This document shows positions 19,572 to 31,064 of a stretch of DNA of 64,000 nt, piece after piece. Below the pieces are notes generated by a model, which worked only from the letters and a program-made list of their open reading frames with translations, searched no databases and was not told where the DNA came from. Origin of the DNA: Fidelibacterota bacterium 408169 (lineage in GTDB: Bacteria > Fidelibacterota > Marinisomatia > Marinisomatales > TCS55); the NCBI GenBank assembly GCA_002256485.1, contig NNSG01000004.1:124001-188000 (forward strand). The letters run 5' to 3'. A program made the position numbers and the translations under genes. Within the stretch, counting starts at the first letter, position 1; each line of letters begins with the position of its first letter.

Positions 19572-20679
19572 TCACTTTCACTTGTTTTAGGAGACACATC
19601 ATGCAATATTGGGGTGTACAAAATTCTTTTTCTAATTGAAGTAATCCTTGGGCAATTTTCACAGAGCATAATTCTTTTCTTGAAAATAAATACCCGAATC
19701 TTTTTACATGGCGACCATAGGGATTCTGCAGTTTCAACTCAGACCAGGCACGTTTCCATTTTTTGTATTCAATTGCATTGTTGGTTTTTAACGCAAGAGT
19801 GGCAAAGGATGGATAAAAATAATTAATACAGCACTCCACCAAGATACCCCGGCCTCCGCTGGGACATGCTCTTGATAAATATTTAAAAAAAACATCAGGT
19901 TGAACAAATTCTATTGAGTTTATAATTTCAATAAATGAAATTAATTCAACCAAAAGCTGCAGTCTATTCTCCGGCCATTGAGCAGGTCGTATACCACAAT
20001 GTTCCCATTTGATATGATCAGCTATTTTATTTACATAATCAATTTTTTTCCTGAATGGTATTTCAATAATAACGGCTAAATCTATTGAATGAATCAACCT
20101 TTTAAAATTATCTTCATTTCCTCCACACCCTAGTGGTATTGACAATTCTACATACGACTGATCTTTTCTGCAATTCTCCACTTTATCATACCATCGCAGG
20201 GCACCAAGGCTTTTTAATAATGATCTATCATCAGATACACGATTTTTATCATTCAGCGAACAATTCCACCGTTTTATATTGGGTAAAATAACTGTATGTG
20301 GGATAGGTGAATTTTGCAATGTTGTTTCCTTGATGATATGAAGTATAACATTTTCATAATTGATATCGTCAGTATGCCCATGATTATACCAATCTGCTTC
20401 CTTGATATGGCATTCAATATCACCCATTACCCTATGTCCATTTATAAACAAAACTGCATCGTTAATATCTGGACCTTTATTATAATTGCGTCTTCCATGA
20501 TAAAGAATAATGACAAAGTCATGATTCTGCATTTGTAGTTTTGATCCAAGAGGCAATGAAAACCATTGCCTGATTAAATCAACTTCCCTACCTAATTTCG
20601 GTTCATAAATAGCCTTAAATGGAAATACATTATTCTCCGGAATCATGTATTGGCTTAAATGGTTGTATTTGTGGTTCAT
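19555..20679 (-). CDS. DUF2851-like protein
   Basis: 374 aa; FINGHRVMGDIECHIKEADWYNHGHTDD, ENVILHII; PSGGRGILVECCINYFYP. Confidence 0.75.
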   Translation of the reverse strand: MNHKYNHLSQYMIPENNVFPFKAIYEPKLGREVDLIRQWFSLPLGSKLQMQNHDFVIILYHGRRNYNKGPDINDAVLFINGHRVMGDIECHIKEADWYNHGHTDDINYENVILHIIKETTLQNSPIPHTVILPNIKRWNCSLNDKNRVSDDRSLLKSLGALRWYDKVENCRKDQSYVELSIPLGCGGNEDNFKRLIHSIDLAVIIEIPFRKKIDYVNKIADHIKWEHCGIRPAQWPENRLQLLVELISFIEIINSIEFVQPDVFFKYLSRACPSGGRGILVECCINYFYPSFATLALKTNNAIEYKKWKRAWSELKLQNPYGRHVKRFGYLFSRKELCSVKIAQGLLQLEKEFCTPQYCMMCLLKQVKVNAVKN

Positions 20680-21359
20680 GATGATTTTAAATTTACGACC
20701 TGATCACGAAGAATTTCAGTAACTCTATTTCGGTCCTCATATGAAAATTTATTTACGTCAATGGGTGTACCTATTTTAAGGTAAATAGGTGAGGAACGAA
20801 TTTTAAACGATCCTTTTTTTACAACATCTATTGTTCCACAGACGGCCATGGGTACCAGTGGTAAGCCAGTTTGAATCGCTAAAATAATACCACCTTTCTT
20901 AAACGATTTTATCTTTCCATTTATAGATCGTGTTCCTTCAGGAAATATCATAATTGAACGAGGGTATTTTCGTAATGAAATTATGGCATGATCCATTGAA
21001 GTTAAAGCAGCTTTATGGTTTTTCCTGTTAACAAAAATATATTTACCCAGCATCATGGCCCAGCCCATAAAAGGAATTTTCCGTAATTCAGTCTTGGCCA
21101 AAAAAACCAATTTATAGGGTAATGTAGCGAGAACCAACAAAATGTCAAATGCGGATTCATGGTTGGACGTAAAAACATATTGTTGATTGGGATCCAAATT
21201 TTCAAGACCTTTGACAGAATAGGAAATACCGCAAATCGATAAAAGTAATTTTGACCATCGTTTTGCAACCCAAGATATGGGTCTGCCACTCCAATCAAAA
21301 AAGGATAAGACAATTCCAATGGTCGCCCAAATAGGTGTCCACAAGAAAATATTAAACAA
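20676..21359 (-). CDS. plsC: 1-acyl-sn-glycerol-3-phosphate acyltransferase
   Basis: VFTSNHESAFDILLVLATLPYK (NHxxxxD), MIFPEGTRS. Confidence 0.92.
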   Translation of the reverse strand: MFNIFLWTPIWATIGIVLSFFDWSGRPISWVAKRWSKLLLSICGISYSVKGLENLDPNQQYVFTSNHESAFDILLVLATLPYKLVFLAKTELRKIPFMGWAMMLGKYIFVNRKNHKAALTSMDHAIISLRKYPRSIMIFPEGTRSINGKIKSFKKGGIILAIQTGLPLVPMAVCGTIDVVKKGSFKIRSSPIYLKIGTPIDVNKFSYEDRNRVTEILRDQVVNLKSS

Positions 21360-21376
21360 GACCCAAATGGATCGAA

Positions 21377-22645
21377 TCAGCCTAGGACCTCTAACCCCAT
21401 ATAGGGCTGCAGATTTTTGGGTATCATGACTTTGCCCTCAGGTGTTTGATTCGATTCAAGCAACGCAATCACCAATCGCGGTGTTGCAACACCTGACCCA
21501 TTCAATGTATGGGTAAAATCTGTTTTTTTATCACTGGTTCGACGATAACGAATATTCCCCCGGCGGGATTGAAAATCTTCAAAATTACTGCAGGAAGAAA
21601 CTTCCAGCCATGTGTTTTCTGCTGGTGACCAGACTTCCAAATCATAACACTTGGCAGCAGAAAAACTCAAATCTCCAGTACATAATTCTATGACGCGATA
21701 ATGCAATCCCAAAGCTTGAAGTATTGCCTCTGCATTTTCAACTAATTTTTCTAATTCAGTGTATGAATTTTTAGGTGTTACAAATTTTAGCATTTCTACT
21801 TTATTAAATTGATGGACACGCAATAGTCCCCTTGTTTCTTTTCCATAGGAACCTGCTTCTCTGCGAAAACATGCAGAATATGCTGTGTAAAATTTTGGTA
21901 AATCTTCTTCTTTCAGAATTTCATCTCTATGGTAATTGGTCACAGGAACTTCTGATGTAGGAATGAGATAGAGTTCATCTTTATCCACATAATACATATC
22001 TTCCGCAAATTTCGGTAATTGCCCACACGTAAATGGAGCGGAAGATTTTGCCATAAAGGGAGGGAAAATTTCGATGTAACCATGTTTACTAATATGGAAA
22101 TCCAGCATAAAATTTATGAGACTTCGTTCCAGTTTGGCTCCCTGGCCGGTAAATAACGGAAATCCGGAACCGGATATTTTAGCGGAGCGCTCGAAATCAA
22201 ATAGTTTCAGGGATGTTCCTAATTCAATATGATTTTTGATTTTATAATCAAATTCAGGTTTAGCTCCCCATTCTCTTACAACTTTATTTTCTGATTCATC
22301 TTTTCCTACAGGAACGGATTTATGAGGAGAATTGGGAATCAATTCCAATGCAGACTGGATTTTAGATTTGAACTTATCAGCTCTATCTTCAAGCGATTTA
22401 ATCTCATCCCCCACTTCACGCATTGCGTTAATCGAATCACTCGCATCACCTCCAGTGCGTTTTACATTTGCTATTTCTTCTGAGACTCGGTTACGCTCGG
22501 CCCGTAGATCATTGACCTGTGTTTGAATGTCCCGATGCTGTTTATCAAGATCAAGTAACAAATTCAAGTCAATATGTTCACCCTTTGATGCTACTGCCTG
22601 CTGTATAGCATCTGGATTTTCACGAATGCGGGATATGGATATCAT
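21377..22645 (-). CDS. serS: Seryl-tRNA synthetase
   Basis: LIPTSEVPVTNYHRDEIL, CFRREAGSYGKETRGLLRVHQFNKVEML, class II motif 3. Confidence 0.97.
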   Translation of the reverse strand: MISISRIRENPDAIQQAVASKGEHIDLNLLLDLDKQHRDIQTQVNDLRAERNRVSEEIANVKRTGGDASDSINAMREVGDEIKSLEDRADKFKSKIQSALELIPNSPHKSVPVGKDESENKVVREWGAKPEFDYKIKNHIELGTSLKLFDFERSAKISGSGFPLFTGQGAKLERSLINFMLDFHISKHGYIEIFPPFMAKSSAPFTCGQLPKFAEDMYYVDKDELYLIPTSEVPVTNYHRDEILKEEDLPKFYTAYSACFRREAGSYGKETRGLLRVHQFNKVEMLKFVTPKNSYTELEKLVENAEAILQALGLHYRVIELCTGDLSFSAAKCYDLEVWSPAENTWLEVSSCSNFEDFQSRRGNIRYRRTSDKKTDFTHTLNGSGVATPRLVIALLESNQTPEGKVMIPKNLQPYMGLEVLG

Positions 22646-22845
22646 TTATATAAGTGTATTTATTTAGTGTAAAAATTAGAATGTAATCTATGGATTTACA
22701 ACGACGGAGATTATAATTGATCAGTTAGGAAATCTAGGAATAAAACATAAGATTGATAACTAAATATTTTACCATATACTGCTCACTAGTTACATTAACT
22801 TGCTACTTCTCCGGTGGGAAAACTCTACCAGTTACCATCCACTCC

Positions 22846-24261
22846 TCATCTTCCTTCACCTGAAAGCATTACCCAGATTGTGCTTACCATGATCTTCAAG
22901 TCCAGAGAAAAGCTTAAATTTTCAATATAATAAAAATCGTATTTTAATTTTTGACGAACATCTTCTATATCTTGATCATAAGGATGCTTAATCTGGGACC
23001 AGCCTGTAATTCCGGGGCGAATTTTATGACGACGATAATAAAAAGGATATTCATTAGCCAACTTATCTACAAAAAATGGACGTTCAGGTCGTGGACCAAT
23101 CAAACTCATTTTTCCTCTAATCACCATGAGTAATTGGGGTAATTCGTCTAAACGAAATCTTCTCAATAATTTCCCCACTCTTGTAATGCGCGGATCATCA
23201 TCTCTGGCCCAAACTGGCCCTGTCATTTGTTCTGCATTTTCCACCATCGTCCTGAATTTGTAAATAAAAAATTGCCTATGATTTTTACCAATGCGCTCTT
23301 GTTTATACAATACAGGACCTTTACTATCGAATTTTATAGATGCTGCAATTACAGCCCATAATGGTGACGATATAATCAACATGGGAATAGCTAAACATAA
23401 ATCTAATATCCGTTTAATAATGGTATTATAAACAGTATCCAGGTTAGGGTTAACTTGGATTAAAGGTACCCCATAAATCTGCTCTGTACGGGCTAGACCG
23501 CTGATAACTTCATGAAGATCCGGAACGATTTTTATAGATACGGGCGAACCATTTGCCCGGGTGATAATGCGCGTAACGTGAGTATGTTCTAATTTCACTG
23601 GGGCAACTATTACTTCCGATATTTGATTATCCAAAATAATCTGTCTCAGGTCTTTTTCATAGCCTATGACATTCATTTCTTCCTCGCCATTTAATTGGGG
23701 ATCATCATCTGAATGAACAAAACCAAGTAAATCAAATCCTTGGTGGCTTTGGGCGACAATGTCATGGGCTACTTGAAATCCCCTTTTATTTATACCTACA
23801 ATAATTGTTTTCCTTAAGCCATACCCTTTAGTCAATAAATATTTTTGTACTGTACGAAATGTCCATCTGGAAATAACCAATCCAAAAGCCAACGCAAGCC
23901 AGTAGCGCAAAATCACTTGAGGAGATAACAACAAAATTCCCGATGTTAGGGCATCAGTAAAAACAGCCAATAGTGCAATCAAGAATGTTGTACGAACCAT
24001 TTGTTGAATTTCATAAAATCGTGAAACGGTTGGTTCGCTCCTATACAGATTCATTGGCAAAAATATTATGCCCAATACAGTTTGCATGACCACAAAAATC
24101 AAAAAAATATCCAAATATGAAAAGTTATTCCGTTCAAGAAAAACAGGCATTAATACCCGTGTAAAAGCCAAGGCAGAAAAGAGCGCATCAAAGAAATAAA
24201 TTCCCCATGCCACTATCCACCGTGGATATCGAATACGTAAATGTTGAAATGTTTCCAGCAT
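22846..24261 (-). CDS. Polyprenyl glycosylphosphotransferase (WcaJ/WbaP-like initiating sugar transferase)
   Basis: 471 aa; N-terminal TM helices, KRILDLCLAIPMLIISSPLWAVIA..., YKQERIGKNHRQFFIYKFRTM, LRRFRLDELPQLLMVIRGKMSLIGPRPERP. Confidence 0.93.
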   Translation of the reverse strand: MLETFQHLRIRYPRWIVAWGIYFFDALFSALAFTRVLMPVFLERNNFSYLDIFLIFVVMQTVLGIIFLPMNLYRSEPTVSRFYEIQQMVRTTFLIALLAVFTDALTSGILLLSPQVILRYWLALAFGLVISRWTFRTVQKYLLTKGYGLRKTIIVGINKRGFQVAHDIVAQSHQGFDLLGFVHSDDDPQLNGEEEMNVIGYEKDLRQIILDNQISEVIVAPVKLEHTHVTRIITRANGSPVSIKIVPDLHEVISGLARTEQIYGVPLIQVNPNLDTVYNTIIKRILDLCLAIPMLIISSPLWAVIAASIKFDSKGPVLYKQERIGKNHRQFFIYKFRTMVENAEQMTGPVWARDDDPRITRVGKLLRRFRLDELPQLLMVIRGKMSLIGPRPERPFFVDKLANEYPFYYRRHKIRPGITGWSQIKHPYDQDIEDVRQKLKYDFYYIENLSFSLDLKIMVSTIWVMLSGEGR

Positions 24262-24497
24262 AATAATGAAATATTAGTTGATTTTATATTTCTGTTAAAT
24301 GTGCTGGATCACACCAAAAGGGGGATCGCTATACAGTTATTCATATTGATTTCGTTTATATTTTCGATTAACTGTTAGCGATTTAGGGCGATAATACTCC
24401 GTGAAGTTGATTGAAAATACAGTCTATTTATAGACGTTGTCAAGTATTTGACATAATTATAGAAATCAATCTTTTAAAGGGTGTAGACTTATTATAT

Positions 24498-26114
24498 ATG
24501 CTTAAACAATCTCAACAACGATTGCTTCGATTTATTACCATAATATTACATATCGGTCTATTATCAGGACAAACTGTGCCTATCCCTATGAATCATCCTG
24601 TAAATGATTTTATTTTACGTATATCAACACAGCATAAAATCCATGGAATCCATCCGGGAATACGACCCTTTACAGTTAACCAGGTTATGCAGGCTCTAGA
24701 TAAATTATCTACTGATGATTATAATTTATCATTACGTGAAAAATCATTGTTAATGCGCTTCAAAAAAGAGTTCGGTGTCCATGAAATTGAACCTGGTATC
24801 CAAGGTCCATGGCAATCAAAACAAATCTCTACCTTCGTTAAAAACATTTTTCAACCTTACGATTCTAAAAACGTTGAAACCAGATTTGTATCTTATCATG
24901 ACGATAATTTATTGATGTGGGCTGACTGGGAAGAATTTTTTAGCATTGATTTTCAAGACACCATTCAACGAGCATTCTATAACGATCAAGTAACCATTTC
25001 AGGGAAAATCACCAATCAATTCTCATTTCATAGCAAATATTCATTATTCAGAGTAGGTTATAAAGAAGGACATCCACTTCCTGAAGAATTCAAACAAGGA
25101 TTTGCTCTTATAGAAGAAAACACTAATTGGCTTGTTTGGGATGTAAGTGAAGCATCATTACATTTCAAAAACGTAATCATGAATACTGAAATCAGTAAAA
25201 TTCCAATTTATTGGGGATTTAGTAAAAAACACTCCCCTGTATTATCTGCAAATGTGCAATCCTTTTCATTTTTCAGATTTTCAAAAGATTATAAAAAAAT
25301 TCGAGCTCAAAGTTTTATGGGCTCTTTAGATCCCTTTGGAGACAATCGTAAAGGGAATGTTGAAGAAAAACACATCGCCGCCCATCGTTTTGAATTTGAT
25401 CTCACATCATCACTAACTGTTTCATTTACTGAAATGGTTATTTACGCACGTCGAAATATTGAATTGGGTTATTTATTACCGATTAATCTATTTTGGTCAG
25501 AAGAACACGGGCTTGGGAATCGGGATAATGTACTCATGTCTTTCGATGCCATGTGGAATGCAAAACCAGGGTTATCTATTTATGGTACATTTTTCTGGGA
25601 TGAATTATCCTGGTTTAAACTTTTTAGTCCATGGTGGGGAAATAAATTTATTTTTCAATCGGGATTCCATTGGGTTCCATTTTCAAATCCACAACTACCA
25701 GATTTCAGACTTGAATGGACCGCAAGCCGTCCATGGGTATACACTCACAATGATTCACTGTTAACCTTTACATCTTCAGAAATAGGATTAGGATTTCCAC
25801 TGGGACCGAATTCTCAATTAATCTATGCAGAAATGAACATGTGGTCAACTTATAAAATACTCCTTTCCCTGAATCTCTCTTATTTGAAAAAAGGGTCGGG
25901 GATTGGGTCTGACCCTAATAATAACTATAGTTTTAGAAATGAAGAGTTGGATGATACAACACCCATGTTGATCGGAGATATTAGTGAATCAACACTTATT
26001 GGTTTAAAGCTCGATTATCGACTAACTCAATTAGTCTATATCACTGGGAATTTAACTTTTGATACGAATGAAAATGAGTCTTCCGGGAGAATTGGTTTTT
26101 TAATGAATTATTAG
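24498..26114 (+). CDS. Capsule assembly Wzi-like outer membrane protein
   Basis: Beta-barrel style; signal peptide MLKQSQQRLLRFITIILHIGLLSG; HRFEFDLTSSLTVSFTEMVIYARRNIELGYLLPINLFWSEEH; start refined from 24411. Confidence 0.75.
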   Translation: MLKQSQQRLLRFITIILHIGLLSGQTVPIPMNHPVNDFILRISTQHKIHGIHPGIRPFTVNQVMQALDKLSTDDYNLSLREKSLLMRFKKEFGVHEIEPGIQGPWQSKQISTFVKNIFQPYDSKNVETRFVSYHDDNLLMWADWEEFFSIDFQDTIQRAFYNDQVTISGKITNQFSFHSKYSLFRVGYKEGHPLPEEFKQGFALIEENTNWLVWDVSEASLHFKNVIMNTEISKIPIYWGFSKKHSPVLSANVQSFSFFRFSKDYKKIRAQSFMGSLDPFGDNRKGNVEEKHIAAHRFEFDLTSSLTVSFTEMVIYARRNIELGYLLPINLFWSEEHGLGNRDNVLMSFDAMWNAKPGLSIYGTFFWDELSWFKLFSPWWGNKFIFQSGFHWVPFSNPQLPDFRLEWTASRPWVYTHNDSLLTFTSSEIGLGFPLGPNSQLIYAEMNMWSTYKILLSLNLSYLKKGSGIGSDPNNNYSFRNEELDDTTPMLIGDISESTLIGLKLDYRLTQLVYITGNLTFDTNENESSGRIGFLMNY

Positions 26115-26122
26115 GGTATAAA

Positions 26123-27136
26123 TTGAATATGAACTCACTTAATGAGTTAATTAAATTGGATAAAATGAAATCAAATAAAAAAGTGTGCGTTGTTGGAGGT
26201 GGAAATTGGGGGAAAAACCATATCCGTACATTAAACGATTTGGGAGTTCTAGGCGGAATTGTTGATGCAAATCACGAACTTTTAAACCAATTTTCGAAAC
26301 AATATCCTAATGTTAAAGTTTTTTCAAAATTAGATGAAGCTCTATCAGATTCAGAATTTTCAGGTTTTACCGTAGCTACACCTGCTGAAACTCATTTCAC
26401 TATTGCTAAATTAGTAATAGAAGCAAAAAAACATATATTAATTGAAAAACCCCTTACATTAACTATTAATGATGCAGATACATTGTTAAAACTGGCTGAA
26501 GAAAATAATGTTAATCTTATGGTGGGCCATGTTCTACTTTTTCATCCGGCTATAATTAAAATAAAAGGATTAATTAATAAAGGAAAAATCGGGAAGCTAC
26601 AATATGTTTACAGTAACCGCTTAAATCTTGGGCAAGTAAGGACTGAAGAAAATGTTTTCTGGAGTTTGGCACCTCATGATATTTCTATTTTTCAATATTT
26701 TATTGAAGATTTTCCAATGCAAATAAACGCCCATGGCAGCACATTTTTACAAAAAAGAATTCATGATTCTACGTTAACCATATTGGAATATCCGAATAAT
26801 ATTCACGGCCATATATTTGTAAGCTGGTTGCACCCATTTAAAGAACACAGATTGGTGGTCGTTGGTTCTGAAGGAATGTTATCATTTGAGGATTCAGCAA
26901 TAGACAAACCATTAAAATATTATAATAAAAAATTTGAATTAAATGGGAAAATACCTGAAAAAATGGACGGCGAGGTAGAACTTATTGATTATGACCATAC
27001 AATGCCTCTGACCGAAGAATTACGTTATTTCGTGGATCATTTAGACGGGACTAAACCCAAAAAAGCAAACGGAGAACATGCGTTGGAAGTCATGAAAATT
27101 CTTGTTACCGTAAGCGACCAATTGGAGAAAATATGA
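26123..27136 (+). CDS. Gfo/Idh/MocA family oxidoreductase (WbpB-like)
   Basis: [21 protein letters not shown] Rossmann motif; [25 protein letters not shown]; stop TGA overlaps the next start (ATATGAG). Confidence 0.88.
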   Translation: MNMNSLNELIKLDKMKSNKKVCVVGGGNWGKNHIRTLNDLGVLGGIVDANHELLNQFSKQYPNVKVFSKLDEALSDSEFSGFTVATPAETHFTIAKLVIEAKKHILIEKPLTLTINDADTLLKLAEENNVNLMVGHVLLFHPAIIKIKGLINKGKIGKLQYVYSNRLNLGQVRTEENVFWSLAPHDISIFQYFIEDFPMQINAHGSTFLQKRIHDSTLTILEYPNNIHGHIFVSWLHPFKEHRLVVVGSEGMLSFEDSAIDKPLKYYNKKFELNGKIPEKMDGEVELIDYDHTMPLTEELRYFVDHLDGTKPKKANGEHALEVMKILVTVSDQLEKI

Positions 27137-27645
27137 GTGAAAAGAAAAATTATTTTGTACATGATTCTTCATATGTAGATGAAGACGTTGAGATTGGAAA
27201 AGATACTAATATTTGGCATTTCTCCCATGTACAATCCGGAGCACAAATCGGAACAAATTGTTCAATTGGACAAAATGTAAATATCGGTAATAATGTAAAG
27301 ATAGGAAACCACGTAAAAATTCAAAACAATGTATCCGTTTACGAAGGAGTGGAATTAGAAGATTATGTTTTTTGTGGCCCATCCATGGTTTTTACAAATA
27401 TAAAAATTCCTCGTTCAGAATTTCCCCAGCGTGGCAGTGATTATTATCAAAAGACACTGGTGAAGAAATCAGCAAGCATTGGAGCCAACGTCACCATTAT
27501 TTGCGGAGTAACGATAGGAGAATATGCCATGATTGGTTCCGGAGCTGTGGTAACCAAAGATGTACCAGCTTATTCTATGGTTGTTGGGAATCCTGGGAGA
27601 ATTATAGGAAAAGTGGATAAAAAGGGGAATCGATTAACTGAGTAA
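27133..27645 (+). CDS. Left-handed beta-helix acyltransferase (WbpD/WlbB-like N-acetyltransferase)
   Basis: Hexapeptide repeats; [60 protein letters not shown]. Confidence 0.9.
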   Translation: MSEKKNYFVHDSSYVDEDVEIGKDTNIWHFSHVQSGAQIGTNCSIGQNVNIGNNVKIGNHVKIQNNVSVYEGVELEDYVFCGPSMVFTNIKIPRSEFPQRGSDYYQKTLVKKSASIGANVTIICGVTIGEYAMIGSGAVVTKDVPAYSMVVGNPGRIIGKVDKKGNRLTE

Positions 27646-28689
27646 AATGTCTGTAATTTTTCCTGCAGCATTTCCCTCTCCATAATGGGAAATCCACTTT
27701 TTAGGTATAGGCGGCGACTTTATTAATTCCAGTAGTCTACCATACTCTTCATTTACAATTGTATTCCATCCGTCTTCAACTGTTTCAATCCATTCCGTTT
27801 CTGGGCGTAGAGTTATGCACGGAACCTTTTGTAAATACGCTTCTTTTTGTATTCCACCTGAATCTGTAAGAATAACTTGAGCGTATTTTTCCAAAATTAA
27901 CATGTCCAAATATCCCACTGGATTGATTGGCTGAATTGTTTTGTGAGACTCAAAATCGAATTCAGAAAGTAATTTTCTTGTTCTAGGATGTATTGGAAAA
28001 ATCAATGGAATTGGCGATTGATTTAAAACATCAATTAATTTGAACATTATTTCTCTATCATCTGCATTTGCAGGACGATGAATTGTCATTAAACCATAAT
28101 TTTTAGAAGTTATGTTTAATTTTTTCATTATGGTCGCTTCTGTTTCAGCAAGTTTTGTAAAATGTAAAAGAGAATCCACCATAACATCTCCCGTCAAAAA
28201 GACACCATCAGTAATTCCTTCCTTTTTTAAATTCTTAACAGCAAGTTTTGTGGGACAAAATAAATATGAAGAAATAACATCCGTTAATACACGATTAATT
28301 TCCTCAGGCATTCTCCGATTGTAGGAACGTAAACCAGCTTCAACATGTGCAATAGGGATATGTAGTTTCGATGACGCTAATGCTCCAGCTACAGTTGCAT
28401 TCGTATCACCATAAACCAAAACTAAATCCGGTTTTTCCTTCATTATGACTTTCTCGATTCCTTCCAAACTTTTTGCCGTCTGTTCACCGTGCGAACCGGA
28501 ACCAACACCCAAATTATAATTCGGTTTAGGAATTTCCATTTCATTAAAAAATACGTTTGACATGTTTTCATCATAGTGCTGACCAGTATGTAATAGAATT
28601 TCATGGATTCCTTTTTTATGTAAAGAGCGAGAAACCATACTTGCTTTTATAAATTGTGGACGGGCTCCAATGATAGTTAATATTTTCAT
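27634..28689 (-). CDS. wecB: UDP-N-acetylglucosamine 2-epimerase (non-hydrolysing)
   Basis: [61 protein letters not shown]. Confidence 0.95.
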   Translation of the reverse strand: MKILTIIGARPQFIKASMVSRSLHKKGIHEILLHTGQHYDENMSNVFFNEMEIPKPNYNLGVGSGSHGEQTAKSLEGIEKVIMKEKPDLVLVYGDTNATVAGALASSKLHIPIAHVEAGLRSYNRRMPEEINRVLTDVISSYLFCPTKLAVKNLKKEGITDGVFLTGDVMVDSLLHFTKLAETEATIMKKLNITSKNYGLMTIHRPANADDREIMFKLIDVLNQSPIPLIFPIHPRTRKLLSEFDFESHKTIQPINPVGYLDMLILEKYAQVILTDSGGIQKEAYLQKVPCITLRPETEWIETVEDGWNTIVNEEYGRLLELIKSPPIPKKWISHYGEGNAAGKITDILLS

Positions 28690-29897
28690 AATTTATCCTC
28701 AATTTTTTCCATGGCTTTTTCAATTAAATCATCTTTCAATAAATGCTGATTGATATAGTTTGCACCATTCGAACCATGCATTTTTCTTAATTTTTTATTT
28801 TGGAAATACTCTATAATCCCATCAGCTAATGCCTGCTCATTTTCAGGTTCAATACATATTCCCGAATTTGATTTTTGCATTAAGTCTTCTACTTCTCCTT
28901 TTACTCCGATTATCACTGGCTTTCCACATGCCATATATTCTAATAATTTGGATGGAATTGCATTCATAAATAGAATATTATTTCTTAATGGAACTAAGCA
29001 CACATGGGCAGATTTCAAAAACGTAATTAACTTATTTCTTGATATAGGGTCAACAAACTCAATATTTACTAATTCTAATTTATGCACCATTTTTTCTAAT
29101 AATTTCCGTTCGACTCCGTCACCGATAATCTGAAATTTAATGGGATAATTTTTTAAAATTATTGCTGCTTTTATAACCGTTTCTAATCCTTGAGCTAATC
29201 CGATATTTCCGCTATATAAAACAGTAAATATGTCGTTCTCTTTCGAATTATCACATTCTATTTTATTAATAAATTTTTTACTCACACCATTCATTAGATT
29301 TGCTATTATTTTACGTTTTGCAAATGGAAATTGTTTTGTCAAATATTCAGTAAATCCCGGTACAGCCAAAAAGAAACCAGTAGAGTGTGAATAAATTTTT
29401 TCTTCGAACCACTTAGCAATGGATAAAATTAGTGTAGAATTTATTTCACCCAAGGCTCTTGCCGATTCAGGCCAAAGATCTCGGATATCAAATATCATTG
29501 GAATCTTTTTTAGTTTACTGAGAACCATACCCGAAATACCAACAAACAGTGGTGGTGATGAAGCGAAGATTAAATCAAACGAACCTAATTTTACACCTCC
29601 ATAAATGGCTGAAAACATAAAAGAGAGGTAAAACCCGATTCGTTGAATGGTAGTGTGCCGCCCATTCGCCCATACGGCTGTTCGAACAATCGTGAAGCTT
29701 TCAGTGGGATCTTTCTCTATCCAGAACCATTTTCTCGAATATTTTTCATTGATAATTCCAGAAGGATAATTTGGAATTTCGGACAAAACTGTTACCTTAT
29801 GTCCAATTTTTGATAAAATGTGTGCATAATCATTCCACCGCATGGCAGCTGCACCCATCTCTGGAGGATGATATTGAGAAATGATTAAAATTTTCAT
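28686..29897 (-). CDS. Glycosyltransferase family 4 (WbuB-like)
   Basis: ISQYHPPEMGAAAMRWNDYAHILSKIGHKVTVLSEIPNYPSG; YSGNIGLAQGLETVIKAA; PSKLLEYMACGKPVI. Confidence 0.9.
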   Translation of the reverse strand: MKILIISQYHPPEMGAAAMRWNDYAHILSKIGHKVTVLSEIPNYPSGIINEKYSRKWFWIEKDPTESFTIVRTAVWANGRHTTIQRIGFYLSFMFSAIYGGVKLGSFDLIFASSPPLFVGISGMVLSKLKKIPMIFDIRDLWPESARALGEINSTLILSIAKWFEEKIYSHSTGFFLAVPGFTEYLTKQFPFAKRKIIANLMNGVSKKFINKIECDNSKENDIFTVLYSGNIGLAQGLETVIKAAIILKNYPIKFQIIGDGVERKLLEKMVHKLELVNIEFVDPISRNKLITFLKSAHVCLVPLRNNILFMNAIPSKLLEYMACGKPVIIGVKGEVEDLMQKSNSGICIEPENEQALADGIIEYFQNKKLRKMHGSNGANYINQHLLKDDLIEKAMEKIEDKL

Positions 29898-29921
29898 ACT
29901 AGAAAAATAATTTTTTTATAC

Positions 29922-31064
29922 TTAAGAAATATCGTTCTCAAGAATTAAAGAATAGAAATTTAGCAACACCCGTTTTTCATTTTCCCAAGAGTAATAATTA
30001 TTATATACAATACTAGATGTACGTGCTTTATTTTCTAATTCATTTGCATCTGAGAACAAAGAAAGAATACAATCAGAGATTTCTTTCGAATTAGAAGAGT
30101 TACAAGTTAAACCACATCCATTTTCATCAATTATTTTCTTCCACAATGGGAAATTTGTTCCAATAATAGGTAGCCCCAACATCATATACTCAAATATTTT
30201 ATTTGGCATCGACTCAATATGATTTGGTAATGGTAAATAACAAATAATTCCAGCAGAATATTGTGAAGCTTTTTGGTACATTTCATTCATAGGTAAGACA
30301 TCATGAAAATGAATATAATCGTGCATAAATACGGACTTAATTTTTTTTTCATAATTCTTATCAGAGAAATCACCATATATATGAATATTAATGGAGATTG
30401 TTTTATGAGAGAGTACAACAGCTTCCAACATTTCTTCTATTCCACGAATAGGAGTTAATCCACCAATATATACTAAACTCTTCGGAATCACATTTTCCCG
30501 TTTTATCCTAATATGACTATTCTCTGGATAATTATGAACAATAACAGACTTTTCTTTTGGAAATAATGTTTGAATATGATCCGTAGCAGTTATAATGCCA
30601 TCAAATATTTTAGAAGCAAATTTTTCAACAAATCTATAAACCGCACTATAAATTTTTCGTAGCCATTTTGGAATCCAATCTCTCTCTAAAAGTACTAACG
30701 AGAAATCTTCATGCACATCAAATATCACAACTTGTTTAGATATCCATTTAAGAGCTACTCCATATAATATAAAATCTGGGTCATGAAAATGGTAAATATC
30801 TGCTTTTAATTTTAATGCTGTATTTAAAATTTTGATATTACCCCATAGTCGCTTATACTTATTATTTTTAGGTGGAATAGAAATAATGCGAATACCTTTT
30901 TCAATTCCATTGAAATTGCCTGGTGCTAAAAATGTAATTCTATAACCAGCATTATTTAATGTTTTTGCTTGATGATGAAAAATTCGTCCATCAAAACGAT
31001 CATGTGTCGTTGTAATTATACATACATGAAATTGTCCTGATTCTACTTTATTACAATGGAGCAT
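29922..31064 (-). CDS. Glycosyltransferase (GT4-like)
   Basis: TTHDRFDGRIFHHQAKTLNNAGYRITFLAPG; VYIGGLTPIRGIEEMLEAV; MPNKIFEYMMLGLPIIGTNFP. Confidence 0.88.
   Translation of the reverse strand: MLHCNKVESGQFHVCIITTTHDRFDGRIFHHQAKTLNNAGYRITFLAPGNFNGIEKGIRIISIPPKNNKYKRLWGNIKILNTALKLKADIYHFHDPDFILYGVALKWISKQVVIFDVHEDFSLVLLERDWIPKWLRKIYSAVYRFVEKFASKIFDGIITATDHIQTLFPKEKSVIVHNYPENSHIRIKRENVIPKSLVYIGGLTPIRGIEEMLEAVVLSHKTISINIHIYGDFSDKNYEKKIKSVFMHDYIHFHDVLPMNEMYQKASQYSAGIICYLPLPNHIESMPNKIFEYMMLGLPIIGTNFPLWKKIIDENGCGLTCNSSNSKEISDCILSLFSDANELENKARTSSIVYNNYYSWENEKRVLLNFYSLILENDIS

Noticed and set aside
24411-24497. N-terminal 29 residues of the Wzi-like ORF
   Set aside because: A signal peptide starts at the internal Met (24498), so the upstream part is probably untranslated
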